From the NCBI GenBank assembly GCA_002483145.1, contig DLHJ01000013.1, positions 186,001 through 250,000 of the forward strand: a stretch of 64,000 nt of DNA, in the 5' to 3' direction. Numbering within the stretch: the first letter of the stretch is position 1; each line of letters starts with the position of its first letter. Shown piece by piece: positions 30,587 through 38,402 of this stretch. The translations under genes and the position numbers were made by a program. A model generated the notes under the pieces. It was given only the letters and a program-made list of their open reading frames with translations, searched no databases and was not told where the DNA came from. This DNA is from Cellvibrio sp. UBA7671. GTDB taxonomy: Bacteria; Pseudomonadota; Gammaproteobacteria; Pseudomonadales; Cellvibrionaceae.

Positions 30587-30656
30587 GTATGCTTCCACAT
30601 GATGATGGCGGTCACTTGAGTCTATCAGCTGTGCGTCGCTTTTCCTCCATCCACAG

Positions 30657-30675
30657 ACTATTTTATAAAAATAGT
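30657..30675. repeat. AT-rich palindrome
   Basis: ACTATTTT (30657-30664), ATA, AAAATAGT (30668-30675): a perfect 8-bp inverted repeat 71 bases upstream of the lipoprotein hydrolase gene. It could be an operator or part of its promoter region. Confidence 0.35.
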
Positions 30676-30882
30676 AGTACCGACTGCCGCCATTGCCTTG
30701 ATCTGGTAAATCGCATTGCGCGCTACGTAATAAGCTGTAATATTATCCTCCACCTCCGGGATTAAAACGCATACCCTATTAGGTCTGCCGTATATTTCCG
30801 TATTTATCTAACCGTGTATCCCCGGTTTTATTTGAGTTGGGTTCAGGTTGTTGAATAAACTGTTAGCAAAAGACAAGTAGAT

Positions 30883-31626
30883 ATGAAAATAACATGGAAT
30901 GAATACAAGAATATTGCATCTGATAATATTGAGAAAGATATTTTTTATATGTATCGCGGTCAATCTGACTCGAATTGGACTTTGATTTCATCACTGGTCA
31001 GAACAGGAATAGTTCAATCTCTGGGTGATTTTCAAGCGTATTTTAATTTGGTTTTGCCTCAAGTAAAAGAAAAAATTCAGGCATGGGAAGGGCGTGACTG
31101 GAATCTTGCGGATCAATTGGGTTTGGCTGAATTTGTAGCGTATCTTCAGCACAACGGTTTTCCAACGCCACTCTTAGACTGGACACTTTCCCCATATGTG
31201 GCTGCCTACTTTGCTTTCGAAGGTGTAGACCCTTTCAATGCAAAATCTGAATCCGTGTCTATATACTGCTTTAATGCAGGTGCATGGCGAAATAAATTTA
31301 AACAAGAAAATGATATTGCACATGAACCTTCTCACGTATCATTGCTTCATCCAAGAATTGTCGGCAATCATAAGCTCGCACTTCAACAAGGTTGTTTTAC
31401 ATTTAGCAATGTAATAGATGTTGAAGTTCATATACGTGATTGTGAAACTGAGGCGGATCATTTTTTAGATAAATATATTTTAAAAGCAGATGAGCGGCCC
31501 AAGGTTATGAAAGAGCTTTCGCTCATGGGTATTTCAGCTGTTCAACTAATGCCATCTATTGAATCTGTATGCAAAAAAGCTCTAAATGATTTAATTGGTT
31601 TGTCGCCGATACGAAGATTACCGTAA
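30883..31626 (+). CDS. FRG-domain protein
   Basis: A 247-residue protein with the FRG signature: FYMYRGQSDSNWTLISSLVR near residue 20 (the Phe/Tyr-Arg-Gly that names the family) and AYLQHNGFPTPLLDWTLSPYVAAYFAF near residue 85. A conserved tail LQQGCFTF ... ISAVQLMPSIESVC completes the domain. FRG proteins occur in bacteria and phages; their biochemical activity is not settled, though distant similarity to ADP-ribosyltransferases and links to phage defence have been proposed. The gene is much richer in A+T than its neighbours and stands alone between unrelated genes, which suggests recent transfer. The start at 30883 follows AAGACAAGTAG. Confidence 0.85.
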   Translation: MKITWNEYKNIASDNIEKDIFYMYRGQSDSNWTLISSLVRTGIVQSLGDFQAYFNLVLPQVKEKIQAWEGRDWNLADQLGLAEFVAYLQHNGFPTPLLDWTLSPYVAAYFAFEGVDPFNAKSESVSIYCFNAGAWRNKFKQENDIAHEPSHVSLLHPRIVGNHKLALQQGCFTFSNVIDVEVHIRDCETEADHFLDKYILKADERPKVMKELSLMGISAVQLMPSIESVCKKALNDLIGLSPIRRLP

Positions 31627-31670
31627 GTAAATCTTTGTTAACAGGGGGCTGTGGGAAAAAAACAATCTAT

Positions 31671-31712
31671 TGCTACGCAATGCATTATCGCAAAACGCGA
31701 CTTACAATCTGC
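31671..31712 (+). repeat. Copy A of an imperfect 43-bp repeat behind an accessory gene
   Basis: Shares with 32179-32221 the blocks TGCTACGCA, CAAAAC, CGA, TTACAA and CTGC in the same order and nearly the same spacing. Each copy follows the stop codon of an AT-rich orphan gene, 44 bases after the FRG gene here. The sequence GCCTAACGTTTAGC follows at 31720-31733. Confidence 0.55.
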
Positions 31713-31743
31713 GGCTGAGCCTAACGTTTAGCAGGAAAAAGAA

Positions 31744-32172
31744 ATGACCGTTATCGTAAAACTAAAGTTCTTTTTCTCCGTATTATTAATGTGCTGTCTA
31801 TTTTTTCCACTATCGCAATGCACAACGAGTGACAAACAAGATGCTGAAGCACAATTTGAAAAGGTTGTAGAAAAACAATATGTATTTAAGTCGTCTAAGG
31901 AGGTTGGTTCATGGCTAAATGCTCTGGCTTTAATAGCCCCATTTGCTATGTTTTTTGCAACGCGAAAAAGTCCTACAAAAATTAAAACAGCTGCCGGGTT
32001 CTTGCTTTTTAGCTGTGCTGCACTTTATGTAATATTTAGTGTTACGTTTTGGTCTGAAAAAATACTGCTCGGTGGTTATCTGGCATACGCTAGCTCAATT
32101 TCATTGGTCTTGCTGGCTCTAATTGAGCTATGGACTAGTTTTCGGCATTATCTGAAAACAAAAAAATCATAA
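31744..32172 (+). CDS. Small membrane protein of unknown function
   Basis: A 142-residue protein I do not recognise. It begins with a hydrophobic segment (LKFFFSVLLMCCLFFPLSQC) that may be a signal peptide or a first helix, then a charged periplasmic-looking stretch (TSDKQDAEAQFEKVVEKQYVFKSSKE), then three helices (WLNALALIAPFAMFFAT, AAGFLLFSCAALYVIFSVTF, LAYASSISLVLLALIELW) and a basic tail. Codon use is AT-rich like the FRG gene before it. The two genes lie in the same orientation, each followed by the same degenerate repeat. Confidence 0.6.
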   Translation: MTVIVKLKFFFSVLLMCCLFFPLSQCTTSDKQDAEAQFEKVVEKQYVFKSSKEVGSWLNALALIAPFAMFFATRKSPTKIKTAAGFLLFSCAALYVIFSVTFWSEKILLGGYLAYASSISLVLLALIELWTSFRHYLKTKKS

Positions 32173-32178
32173 TAAATC

Positions 32179-32221
32179 TGCTACGCATAAGTATTCCACA
32201 AAACCACGAGTTACAAACTGC
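32179..32221 (+). repeat. Copy B of the imperfect 43-bp repeat
   Basis: Begins six bases after the stop codon of the small membrane protein and matches copy A (31671-31712) in the blocks TGCTACGCA, CAAAAC, CGA, TTACAA and CTGC. It runs directly into the GTAG-headed inverted pair at 32225. Confidence 0.55.
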
Positions 32222-32224
32222 CAC

Positions 32225-32316
32225 GTAGGGGCGCTGCTTGCTGCGCCCTGTTTTTTTGTTTGATCTTTTTCTTTTATCTGGTGGATTGGGTTGGGCGCAG
32301 CAAGCGGCGCCCCTAC
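32225..32316. repeat. REPIN-like inverted pair of GTAG-headed units
   Basis: The left unit (32225-32248) reads GTAG, then GGGCGC, TGCTTGCT, GCGCCC. The right unit (32293-32316) is its reverse complement with one mismatch in 24 bases. The 44-base interior is T-rich on the plus strand. The left unit alone, followed by TGTTTTTTT, also makes a good intrinsic terminator for the plus-strand gene ending at 32172. Same family as 58892-58973. Confidence 0.8.
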
Positions 32317-32320
32317 AATT

Positions 32321-32692
32321 CTAGTCTGCAGCACTTATAAACTTCACCGGCTTTTCCCACACTGCTAACACCACACAACCTTCCTCGCTAAAAATTTCAT
32401 GGCTACTCGTTGCCGGATTAATTAAAAAAGTGCCTGCGTGATACTGGCCGCGTTCATCGCGTTGGCTGCCGCGCAGGATTAATAAAAATTCCATACCTAC
32501 ATGCAAGTGGCGCGGAATGTGGGCGCCGGGTTGGTAGCGGAGCAGGGCGCAGGAGCATCCTTTCGTTGGGTCCCCGTGGAGGGGCAGCATGTCTACTCCT
32601 TTGCGAAAGTCCTGCCAATGCAATGTGGGTGAATCGAAATCCATTGCTAATAAATCGCTCCACACCAATTTTTTTTCCGCGTGTTCTTCCAT
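32321..32692 (-). CDS. Cupin-domain protein, ChrR-like
   Basis: A 123-residue single-domain cupin. The first cupin motif reads GAHIPRHLHVGMEFLLILRG, giving the His-x-His and Glu ligands of a metal site; the second contributes the His in ATSSHEIFSEEG. The closest recognisable type is the ChrR/anti-sigma cupin fold (RYQPGA-x-x-xxHxHxGxEf). It starts nine bases after the biuret hydrolase stop, and its ribosome-binding site AGGAG overlaps that stop, so it is the last gene of the operon. It may bind a metal or a ligand of the pathway; an enzymatic role is not proven. Confidence 0.8.
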   Translation of the reverse strand: MEEHAEKKLVWSDLLAMDFDSPTLHWQDFRKGVDMLPLHGDPTKGCSCALLRYQPGAHIPRHLHVGMEFLLILRGSQRDERGQYHAGTFLINPATSSHEIFSEEGCVVLAVWEKPVKFISAAD

Positions 32693-32701
32693 GCGTTTCT
32701 C

Positions 32702-33385
32702 CTAGGTTTCCAGTGCGGCGAGTAAATCGGTTGAAGTGGCGACGGCACCAAATACGCCGCCCTGCATGTGGATCATCGCCAATGCAGCCGCATGATTGGC
32801 GGGGTCGGTTGCGGCGCAGCAGTCGCTCAGCAGCACGCATTCAAAACCGCGATCATTTGCCTCGCGCATGGTGGTGTGAACGCACACGTCGGTGGTGATG
32901 CCGGTGAGAATAATATTTTTAATGCTGCGCAGATGCAGCACCATTTCCAAATCCGTTGCATAGAAAGAACCTTTGCCGGGTTTGTCGATAATAATCTCGC
33001 CTGCGATAGGTGCCAGCTCGGGAATAATTTCCCAACCCGGTTCGCCGCGAATTAAAATTTTTCCGCAGGGACCTTCATCGCCAATGCCTGCGCCGATTTG
33101 GCGTGAGCGCCAGCGTTTGTTTGCGGGCAAATCGGCGAGGTCCGGCCTATGTCCTTCGCGGGTGTGGATAATGTGGAAGCCGGCGGCGCGCAGCGCCGGC
33201 AATAATTTCCGCAATGGTCCAATCGGTGCGCGCGTTAAATTGATGTCGTACCCCATGGTGTCCACGTAACCACCTTTGCCGCAAAAATCCGTTTGCATGT
33301 CGATAATAATCAGCGCGGTATTTTCCGGGCGTAGATCTCCATCGTAGGGCCATTTGTAGGGTGTGCTGTTTAAATAAATCGACAT
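32702..33385 (-). CDS. biuH: Biuret amidohydrolase (isochorismatase-like cysteine hydrolase)
   Basis: A 227-residue enzyme that closely resembles the biuret hydrolase of Rhizobium leguminosarum: [58 protein letters not shown]-type [14 protein letters not shown], and [20 protein letters not shown]. The catalytic triad Asp29, Lys135 and Cys168 is in place with the same spacing as in the rhizobial enzyme. It would split biuret to allophanate and ammonia in the cytoplasm. It begins 13 bases after the permease gene and overlaps regulation with it. Allophanate hydrolase is not in this window. High confidence in family, good but not final confidence in substrate. Confidence 0.85.
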   Translation of the reverse strand: MSIYLNSTPYKWPYDGDLRPENTALIIIDMQTDFCGKGGYVDTMGYDINLTRAPIGPLRKLLPALRAAGFHIIHTREGHRPDLADLPANKRWRSRQIGAGIGDEGPCGKILIRGEPGWEIIPELAPIAGEIIIDKPGKGSFYATDLEMVLHLRSIKNIILTGITTDVCVHTTMREANDRGFECVLLSDCCAATDPANHAAALAMIHMQGGVFGAVATSTDLLAALET

Positions 33386-33398
33386 AATCGCTCCTTAA

Positions 33399-34979
33399 TC
33401 AATGTGCTGGCTCAATGATTTCTGTTTCGTGATCTTCTGCCGGCGCTTTGGTCGATACCACACTGAATTTAGCGCAGGCAAATAAAACACCCGCAACCGC
33501 GAGATAGGCGAAGGCAACCGTGGGTGATTCCGCAATGCCAATCGCTTCACCGTGCATTAATCCGAAAAACGTCAGCACTGCACTGGCGCAGGCAAACCAC
33601 CCTGCCTTGATAAAGTTGCGGTCGATAATAAACGCGGTAATGGCGCCGAGCATCAAGCCGCCGAGAATCGCGCCGCCGCCCAGTACCGATAATCCTTCAT
33701 AGAGCACTCCGTTTTGCGCGAGCTTATCCAGCCCGACGGCGGCGGCGTTGGTGCCCGCTGCACCGAGTACGTTATCGATTTGCAATTTGCCCCAGGCGGC
33801 GAGGTGCGGCATGAGCGAAACAATAATCGCGGGCGCGTGGGATTTGGGGCTTTCCTGAAAAGCTTGCGAACCGATCAGCATGCCGATGTAGAGCAGGATG
33901 GGCGAGATGGCCACCAGCGGAATCGCCGAGGAAAACACCGCAATAATGCCCAGCCAACAGAGCACCAGCACCGCAATGCCCGTCGCTGCGGAATAGCCAA
34001 TGCCGCCGCCCATGGATTTCCAGCCGGGGTGGCCAATGTAAACCGCGTTGATAAAGGGGTTGCCCATGCAACAGCCGATCAGGCTGATCACGCCGTCGGC
34101 CGTGAGCACGCGGGTGGTGGGGTAGCTATCGCCGGCCACGGCGGCGCTCTCCACGTTATCCATAGCTTCGACCAGATCGTAGATGCCGAAGGGGATCGCG
34201 GTGACGAGGATGATCCCGATAAATTCAAACCCGGAAAACACATGGCCAACGGCGGGCACGGGCACCGAGAAGCCAAAGCTGGTGAGCGATTGGGTCAGCC
34301 CCTGCAGGGTGAGTCCGCCAAAATTGAGGCCGATAGCGGTTGAGCCCCAAGCGATTAAAGTTCCCGCTGCAATGGCTACCAGGCCTGCAGGAATACCTTT
34401 GAAATAGCGCACCCCGCCAAACCAGCTCAATAAGATAATGGCAAAACAGACTACGCCAATCACGGGGGTCATAAACATTTCCAGCGCCGGGCGCAGCGAG
34501 ATAAACGCAATGGACACACCGGCCAGAGTTCCCAACAGTGCGGCGCGCGGGGTAATTTTGCGGATATAAGGGGCGATGTAGCCACCGATCATCAGCACAA
34601 AACTCTGCACAAACACCCAGGTCAGACCCGCCTCCCAGCCTTTGATGGGGTCGCCGGTGGTGAGGCTGATGGGCAGCATAATCACAAACACCACCACAAA
34701 CATATGCGGCACGCTAATGCCCGAAGGCAGGGCGCAGACATCGGTGCGCCCTGTTTCTTTCGCCAGCTTGTAGGCGAGGTAAGCGTAATAGAGCGTGCTC
34801 AAACACATCATTAGCCCCACCGCAGGTAGTATTCGGCCAAAGACGATGTCGTCGGGCATCTGCAATACAAAGCGCAGCAGGCCCGTGAGTACCAGCAGGT
34901 TAACTAGGATATTGGTGCCAAAACCGAACAAGGCGTTCCAATCGCCCGGTACCCAAAGCGCGGGTTTGATAGTTTGCAT
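33399..34979 (-). CDS. NCS2-type (xanthine/uracil) permease, probable ureide transporter
   Basis: About 526 residues, 12-14 hydrophobic segments. Sequence features point to the nucleobase:cation symporter 2/solute carrier 23 superfamily, AzgA-like branch: CALPSGISVPHMFVVVF, GTLAGVSIAFISLRPA, a conserved acidic segment YDLVEAMDNVESAAVAGDSYPTTRVLTADG, and GCCMGNPFINAVYIGHPGWKS. Lying between two cysteine hydrolases of ureide type, it probably imports their substrate. The start at 34979 has GGAGGG seven bases upstream, which rules out the in-frame TTG at 34994. The C-terminus is an acidic cytoplasmic tail. Confidence 0.8.
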   Translation of the reverse strand: MQTIKPALWVPGDWNALFGFGTNILVNLLVLTGLLRFVLQMPDDIVFGRILPAVGLMMCLSTLYYAYLAYKLAKETGRTDVCALPSGISVPHMFVVVFVIMLPISLTTGDPIKGWEAGLTWVFVQSFVLMIGGYIAPYIRKITPRAALLGTLAGVSIAFISLRPALEMFMTPVIGVVCFAIILLSWFGGVRYFKGIPAGLVAIAAGTLIAWGSTAIGLNFGGLTLQGLTQSLTSFGFSVPVPAVGHVFSGFEFIGIILVTAIPFGIYDLVEAMDNVESAAVAGDSYPTTRVLTADGVISLIGCCMGNPFINAVYIGHPGWKSMGGGIGYSAATGIAVLVLCWLGIIAVFSSAIPLVAISPILLYIGMLIGSQAFQESPKSHAPAIIVSLMPHLAAWGKLQIDNVLGAAGTNAAAVGLDKLAQNGVLYEGLSVLGGGAILGGLMLGAITAFIIDRNFIKAGWFACASAVLTFFGLMHGEAIGIAESPTVAFAYLAVAGVLFACAKFSVVSTKAPAEDHETEIIEPAH

Positions 34980-35048
34980 AGCGGTACCCTCCAAAGTTGT
35001 AGTAGGCCTGTTAATTGATATTGCGGTAAAAGGCGCCAGCGATAATTG

Positions 35049-35735
35049 TTATGCCGCGTGGTGTGCCCGGTGGATGCCGTTGACAAGGGGTGCGGTGGTG
35101 GCGACCCAGCCGAAAATGCCGCCCTGTGCCGCTATCATCGCAACGGCCACACGGTGGAATTCAGGAAAGTAAGAGGCGCAGGCATCGCTCACCACCACGC
35201 AGCGATAGCCGCGGTCGTTTGCCTCGCGCACGGTGGTATGCACGCAGACTTCGGTGGTGACGCCACATACCAGCAGGTTTTCGATCTTGCGTTCCCTAAG
35301 TAGCTCGCCCAGCTCGGTGTGATAAAACGCGCCCTTGCCCGGTTTATCGACCACAATTTCGCCGTCGATCGGTGCCAGTTCGGGAATAATGCTGTGGCCG
35401 TGTTCGCCGCGGATCAGGATCCGCCCCATAGGGCCGGGGCTGCCGATGCGCAAGGCCGGTGTGCCCCGCTCGATCTTGGCGGGCGGGGCATCGCTTAAAT
35501 CCGGCAGGTGTCCCTCCCGCGTATGGATGACGAGCAACTTCGCCGCGCGCGCTGCCGCCAGTAATTGTTGGCAGGGGGCGATCGCCGAGCGCAGCAGGCT
35601 CACATCGTTACCCAAGCTCGCACCAAAGCCTCCGGGTTCGAGAAAATCGCGCTGCATATCGATAATCACCAGCGCGGTTTTGGCGAATTCCAGCACCAGT
35701 GGCGCTGGTTCGGCAGGCAAGAGGTAGGTCGTCAT
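35049..35735 (-). CDS. Second isochorismatase-like cysteine hydrolase (ureide amidohydrolase candidate)
   Basis: A 228-residue paralogue of the biuret hydrolase in the same operon. It keeps the triad context: Asp26 in ALVIIDMQRDFLEPGGF, Lys in VVDKPGKGAFY, and Cys in CGVTTEVCVHTTVREANDRG, plus the shared IHTREGHLPDLSDAPP and [22 protein letters not shown] blocks. It differs from BiuH in the CGKGGYVD and ANKRWRS segments near the pocket, so its substrate likely differs; triuret, which is converted to biuret by a related hydrolase (TrtA) in Herbaspirillum, is one candidate. It is distinct from RutB. The gene lies 30 bases downstream of the porin and 69 upstream of the permease. Confidence 0.8.
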   Translation of the reverse strand: MTTYLLPAEPAPLVLEFAKTALVIIDMQRDFLEPGGFGASLGNDVSLLRSAIAPCQQLLAAARAAKLLVIHTREGHLPDLSDAPPAKIERGTPALRIGSPGPMGRILIRGEHGHSIIPELAPIDGEIVVDKPGKGAFYHTELGELLRERKIENLLVCGVTTEVCVHTTVREANDRGYRCVVVSDACASYFPEFHRVAVAMIAAQGGIFGWVATTAPLVNGIHRAHHAA

Positions 35736-35765
35736 ACGCGATTCTTCCTGTACATCAGTAGAAGG

Positions 35766-36818
35766 TTAAAAACGGAAGCGGGCGCCGACGCCTAGTGTGT
35801 GGCCGGTCTGCTCGGCCAGGTCGGGGTCATCGCTGGTATAGGCTGAGTAGATATCGAACTGGCTGGTCAGCGGCAGGTTGTAGACCAGGGTGTAGATATT
35901 GCGGTCATACTCGTCAGCTGCGGTGCTGGTTTCGGTCAAGCCGTAGCTGAGGTAGACGGAGCCGGGGCCGGCGGCAATAGAGGCGCTTAGCACTAGCGTG
36001 TCGCGGTCGATATCGCCGGTGGCAAGCTCATCGCGCAGCAATTGGTACTGTGCATAAACCGTGCTTTTGCCGATGGCATAACTCAGCCCCGCAATGGCGG
36101 CGGTCTGGCTGTCATCCATAGGCAAACTGGTTGCGCCCGGCTGGGTACCGGAAACTTTCTGCACGGCGGCGGTCAGGCCAAGATTGCCGGATGTGTAAAA
36201 GGCATTGGCAGCGATTTTGTTAGTGCTGGTATCTCCCTCTTCCTCGCCGAAGGCGTAGGCGACACTGGTAGTGAAATTGCCCATTTTGGGCAAGCTGTAG
36301 ACCACTGAATCACTCCAGCCGGTGTCGCCATAAAGCCCGCCGCCGCCATATCCCATCAGGATCATCGGCGAGAAGGCAAAGGAGTCGCCAAAGGGGTTAA
36401 ACAAAATGGTCGATAAAAAATAGAGGCTGGTGGTGCGGCCCATTTTCACTTCGCCAAAGTCACCCGCCAGACCGACATAGGCGCTGCGGGCAAAAAAGAT
36501 ATCGTCGTCAAAGCGCCCCTGCTCAGCGGAGTCGGGTTGGAAAAACATCTCCACCGCGGCGATGGCGGTCAGTCCGTTGCCCAGTTCATGTTTGCCGTGG
36601 GCGCCCAGCCAGGAGGTGGTCATGCCGTTGGATTGGATGCCTTGGGTGCTTTCCGCATCGTCATCACCGGCTGGTTCATAATCGCTGGCGTAAACATCCA
36701 GCTCGCCCTTGAATACAACGGACGATTGGGCGATGGCGGTGTTGGTGATGAGTATCAGGACAAGGCTGGTGGTACCGGCAAATAGGCTTTTCAGGATTTT
36801 TCTTGGCACTATTATCAT
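35766..36818 (-). CDS. General-type outer-membrane porin
   Basis: A 350-residue porin of the Gram-negative porin_4 type. The signal peptide runs to about residue 30 (SLVLILITNTAIAQS). The barrel starts SVVFKGELDVYAS and ends TGHTLGVGARFRF with the terminal Phe recognised by the Bam machinery; strand motifs such as ARSAYVGLAGDFGEVKMGRTTS (the loop-3 region) are typical. It is the first gene of the ureide operon, with GAGGAG before the ATG, and probably admits the substrate. The palindrome at 36842-36861 lies just upstream. Confidence 0.87.
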   Translation of the reverse strand: MIIVPRKILKSLFAGTTSLVLILITNTAIAQSSVVFKGELDVYASDYEPAGDDDAESTQGIQSNGMTTSWLGAHGKHELGNGLTAIAAVEMFFQPDSAEQGRFDDDIFFARSAYVGLAGDFGEVKMGRTTSLYFLSTILFNPFGDSFAFSPMILMGYGGGGLYGDTGWSDSVVYSLPKMGNFTTSVAYAFGEEEGDTSTNKIAANAFYTSGNLGLTAAVQKVSGTQPGATSLPMDDSQTAAIAGLSYAIGKSTVYAQYQLLRDELATGDIDRDTLVLSASIAAGPGSVYLSYGLTETSTAADEYDRNIYTLVYNLPLTSQFDIYSAYTSDDPDLAEQTGHTLGVGARFRF

Positions 36819-36841
36819 GACTATCTCCTCAGTAATTTATT

Positions 36842-36861
36842 CATCGTTGTATACAACGATG
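36842..36861. promoter_or_regulatory. 20-bp perfect palindrome, probable GntR operator
   Basis: CATCGTTGTA joined to its reverse complement TACAACGATG, 24 bases upstream of the porin start. The core TTGTATACAA fits the FadR/FCD-type GntR consensus (GT-N-AC half-sites). A GntR gene is divergent at 37170. The remaining spacer to 37169 holds no gene; it contains one further short inverted repeat, AAGGC/GCCTT around GCTAGCG (37058-37074). Confidence 0.8.
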
Positions 36862-37169
36862 TGTTTAGCATAAGGTGTGCCAGCTCGAAAAATGAGCTAA
36901 AACCCTAAGGCTAAGCAGATGAATTACTTGAGGAATTTGGTGGGAAGATGCGGAGGTTTCAGCGAATATGAGGTAGGTGAACGGGCAGCGGTCAGCACTA
37001 AACCAATGCTTTGTCTTGGCATCTTGCACCGCCGCAGGGCGATAAGTGCGGTACTTTAAGGCGCTAGCGGCCTTGGTTTACAAGGTGCAGGTGCTCGCCT
37101 ACCATGCAAGTACTACCATGCAACTACCTACGTGTTAGCAAACGCAGATCAGCAAACGGAGCAGGTGTT

Positions 37170-37844
37170 TTGACAACCCCCAAATCAGCGGCACAACTGG
37201 TGTACGACCAGTTGAAACAAAAGATTATCGATTTTGAGATCTACCCCGGCACGCGCCTTACTGAATCTGAAATCGCCGAGGATTTCCAAGTCAGCCGCAC
37301 CCCGGTGCGCGCCGCGTTACAGCGTTTGGAAACTGAAGGCCAAATCACCATCATGCCCAAGCAGGGCTGTTTTGTGCGCTCGGTGGATATAGAAACCATC
37401 AGCCAGTATTACGATGTACGCATCATGCTTGAAGCCAGCGCGGTCGAACTCGCTTGCGATCATATGGAAGATGAGGATCTGGATGCGCTGCAAGAAGATT
37501 GGAATGCCGAGCGGCTGGATGATGAATTGGATATGGAAGAAATAAAGGCGCGCGAAGAAGCCTTTCACATCGGCATCGCCATCGGCAGCGGCAACCCGGT
37601 GCTCGCGAATTATCTGCGCGATATCAACAACAATATCCGCATCCTGCGGCGCTTGGGCTTTCCCGATCGTCAATCAGTAATTGAAACCTGTGAAGAACAT
37701 TTTGCCATCTGCCAATTAATCCGCGCCAAAAATAAAACCCAGGCGCGCAAAGCCATGACCAAACATATCCGCAAAAGCCAGGACCTGGCGCGCAGCGTGA
37801 CACTGAGCCAATTGCAGCAGGCGATCAAGCGGCATAAGTCCTAG
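37170..37844 (+). CDS. GntR-family regulator, FadR/FCD type
   Basis: About 224 residues. The N-terminal winged helix is clear (LVYDQLKQKIIDFEIYPGTRLTESEIAEDFQVSRTPVRAALQRLETEGQI), and the C-terminal FCD domain carries the metal/ligand helices (YDVRIMLEASAVELA, EEAFHIGIAIGSGNPVL, EEHFAICQLIRAKN, the His-rich set). The open frame starts at the ATG at 37104, but that part has no family similarity; the TTG at 37170, with GGAG eight bases upstream, gives the standard start LTTPKSAAQLVYDQL. Divergent from the porin operon, it most likely represses it by binding the palindrome at 36842-36861 until a ureide metabolite is bound. Confidence 0.87.
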   Translation: MTTPKSAAQLVYDQLKQKIIDFEIYPGTRLTESEIAEDFQVSRTPVRAALQRLETEGQITIMPKQGCFVRSVDIETISQYYDVRIMLEASAVELACDHMEDEDLDALQEDWNAERLDDELDMEEIKAREEAFHIGIAIGSGNPVLANYLRDINNNIRILRRLGFPDRQSVIETCEEHFAICQLIRAKNKTQARKAMTKHIRKSQDLARSVTLSQLQQAIKRHKS

Positions 37845-37894
37845 CTGGCGCGGTCTAATGAATTAACACTGAAAAAATTTCTGAGAGACAGCTA

Positions 37895-38362
37895 ATGAGT
37901 TCCGCCCCAGAAGTGATTATGAGCTTTAGCGATGTCGCTCATGCGATTCAGCTCGCGCTTGCGCCGGTATTTTTATTGACCGGTATCGCCGGTTTATTGA
38001 ATGTGATGGCAGCCCGGCTCGCGCGCATCATTGATCGCGGGCGCAGTCTTACCGAACAAGAACTGCCGCTGCATTTGCAAAATAATCCCGATATTTTTCA
38101 AAAAGAATTGAGTCGCCTTGAGCGTCGCCGTCATTACGCTAGCCTGGCAATTACCGCCTGTACTTGTTCAGCATTATTGGTCTGCACTGTGATTGCGGTG
38201 ATTTTTCTGCAAGTGTTATTGCAGGCGGAATTTAAATGGGTAATTAGCTTTTTATTTACCGCGTCAACCCTGACCTTAATTGTCGGGCTGGGTTATTTTT
38301 TGCGAGAAGTTCACCTCGCAACGCGCACCGTGCGAATCCAGATTATCAAACCTGCCGAATAA
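37895..38362 (+). CDS. DUF2721 membrane protein
   Basis: A 155-residue inner-membrane protein of family DUF2721. Helix one is IQLALAPVFLLTGIAGLLNVMAARLARIIDRGR, including the conserved R-(L/I)-x-RIxDR motif, and two more helices follow (ITACTCSALLVCTVIAVIFLQVLL, WVISFLFTASTLTLIVGLGYFL) with a conserved amphipathic end (REVHLATRTVRIQ). Function unknown. It is convergent with cydB, 40 bases away, and is not part of the oxidase operon. Confidence 0.87.
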   Translation: MSSAPEVIMSFSDVAHAIQLALAPVFLLTGIAGLLNVMAARLARIIDRGRSLTEQELPLHLQNNPDIFQKELSRLERRRHYASLAITACTCSALLVCTVIAVIFLQVLLQAEFKWVISFLFTASTLTLIVGLGYFLREVHLATRTVRIQIIKPAE

Positions 38363-38402
38363 TCTGGATTCAATGATCCTACTGAAGGTAAATGCTCCTG
38401 CC

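Noticed and set aside
31713-31743. Possible integron attC site (GCCTAACGTTTAGC) between the two AT-rich genes
   Set aside because: The right-hand element does not fit GTTRRRY strictly, and I could not find a matching complementary RYYYAAC box at the other end. Kept only as a cassette-like suggestion in the findings.
37058-37074. Second GntR operator (AAGGC-GCTAGCG-GCCTT)
   Set aside because: It lacks the GT-N-AC half-sites and has short arms; the palindrome at 36842-36861 is far better.
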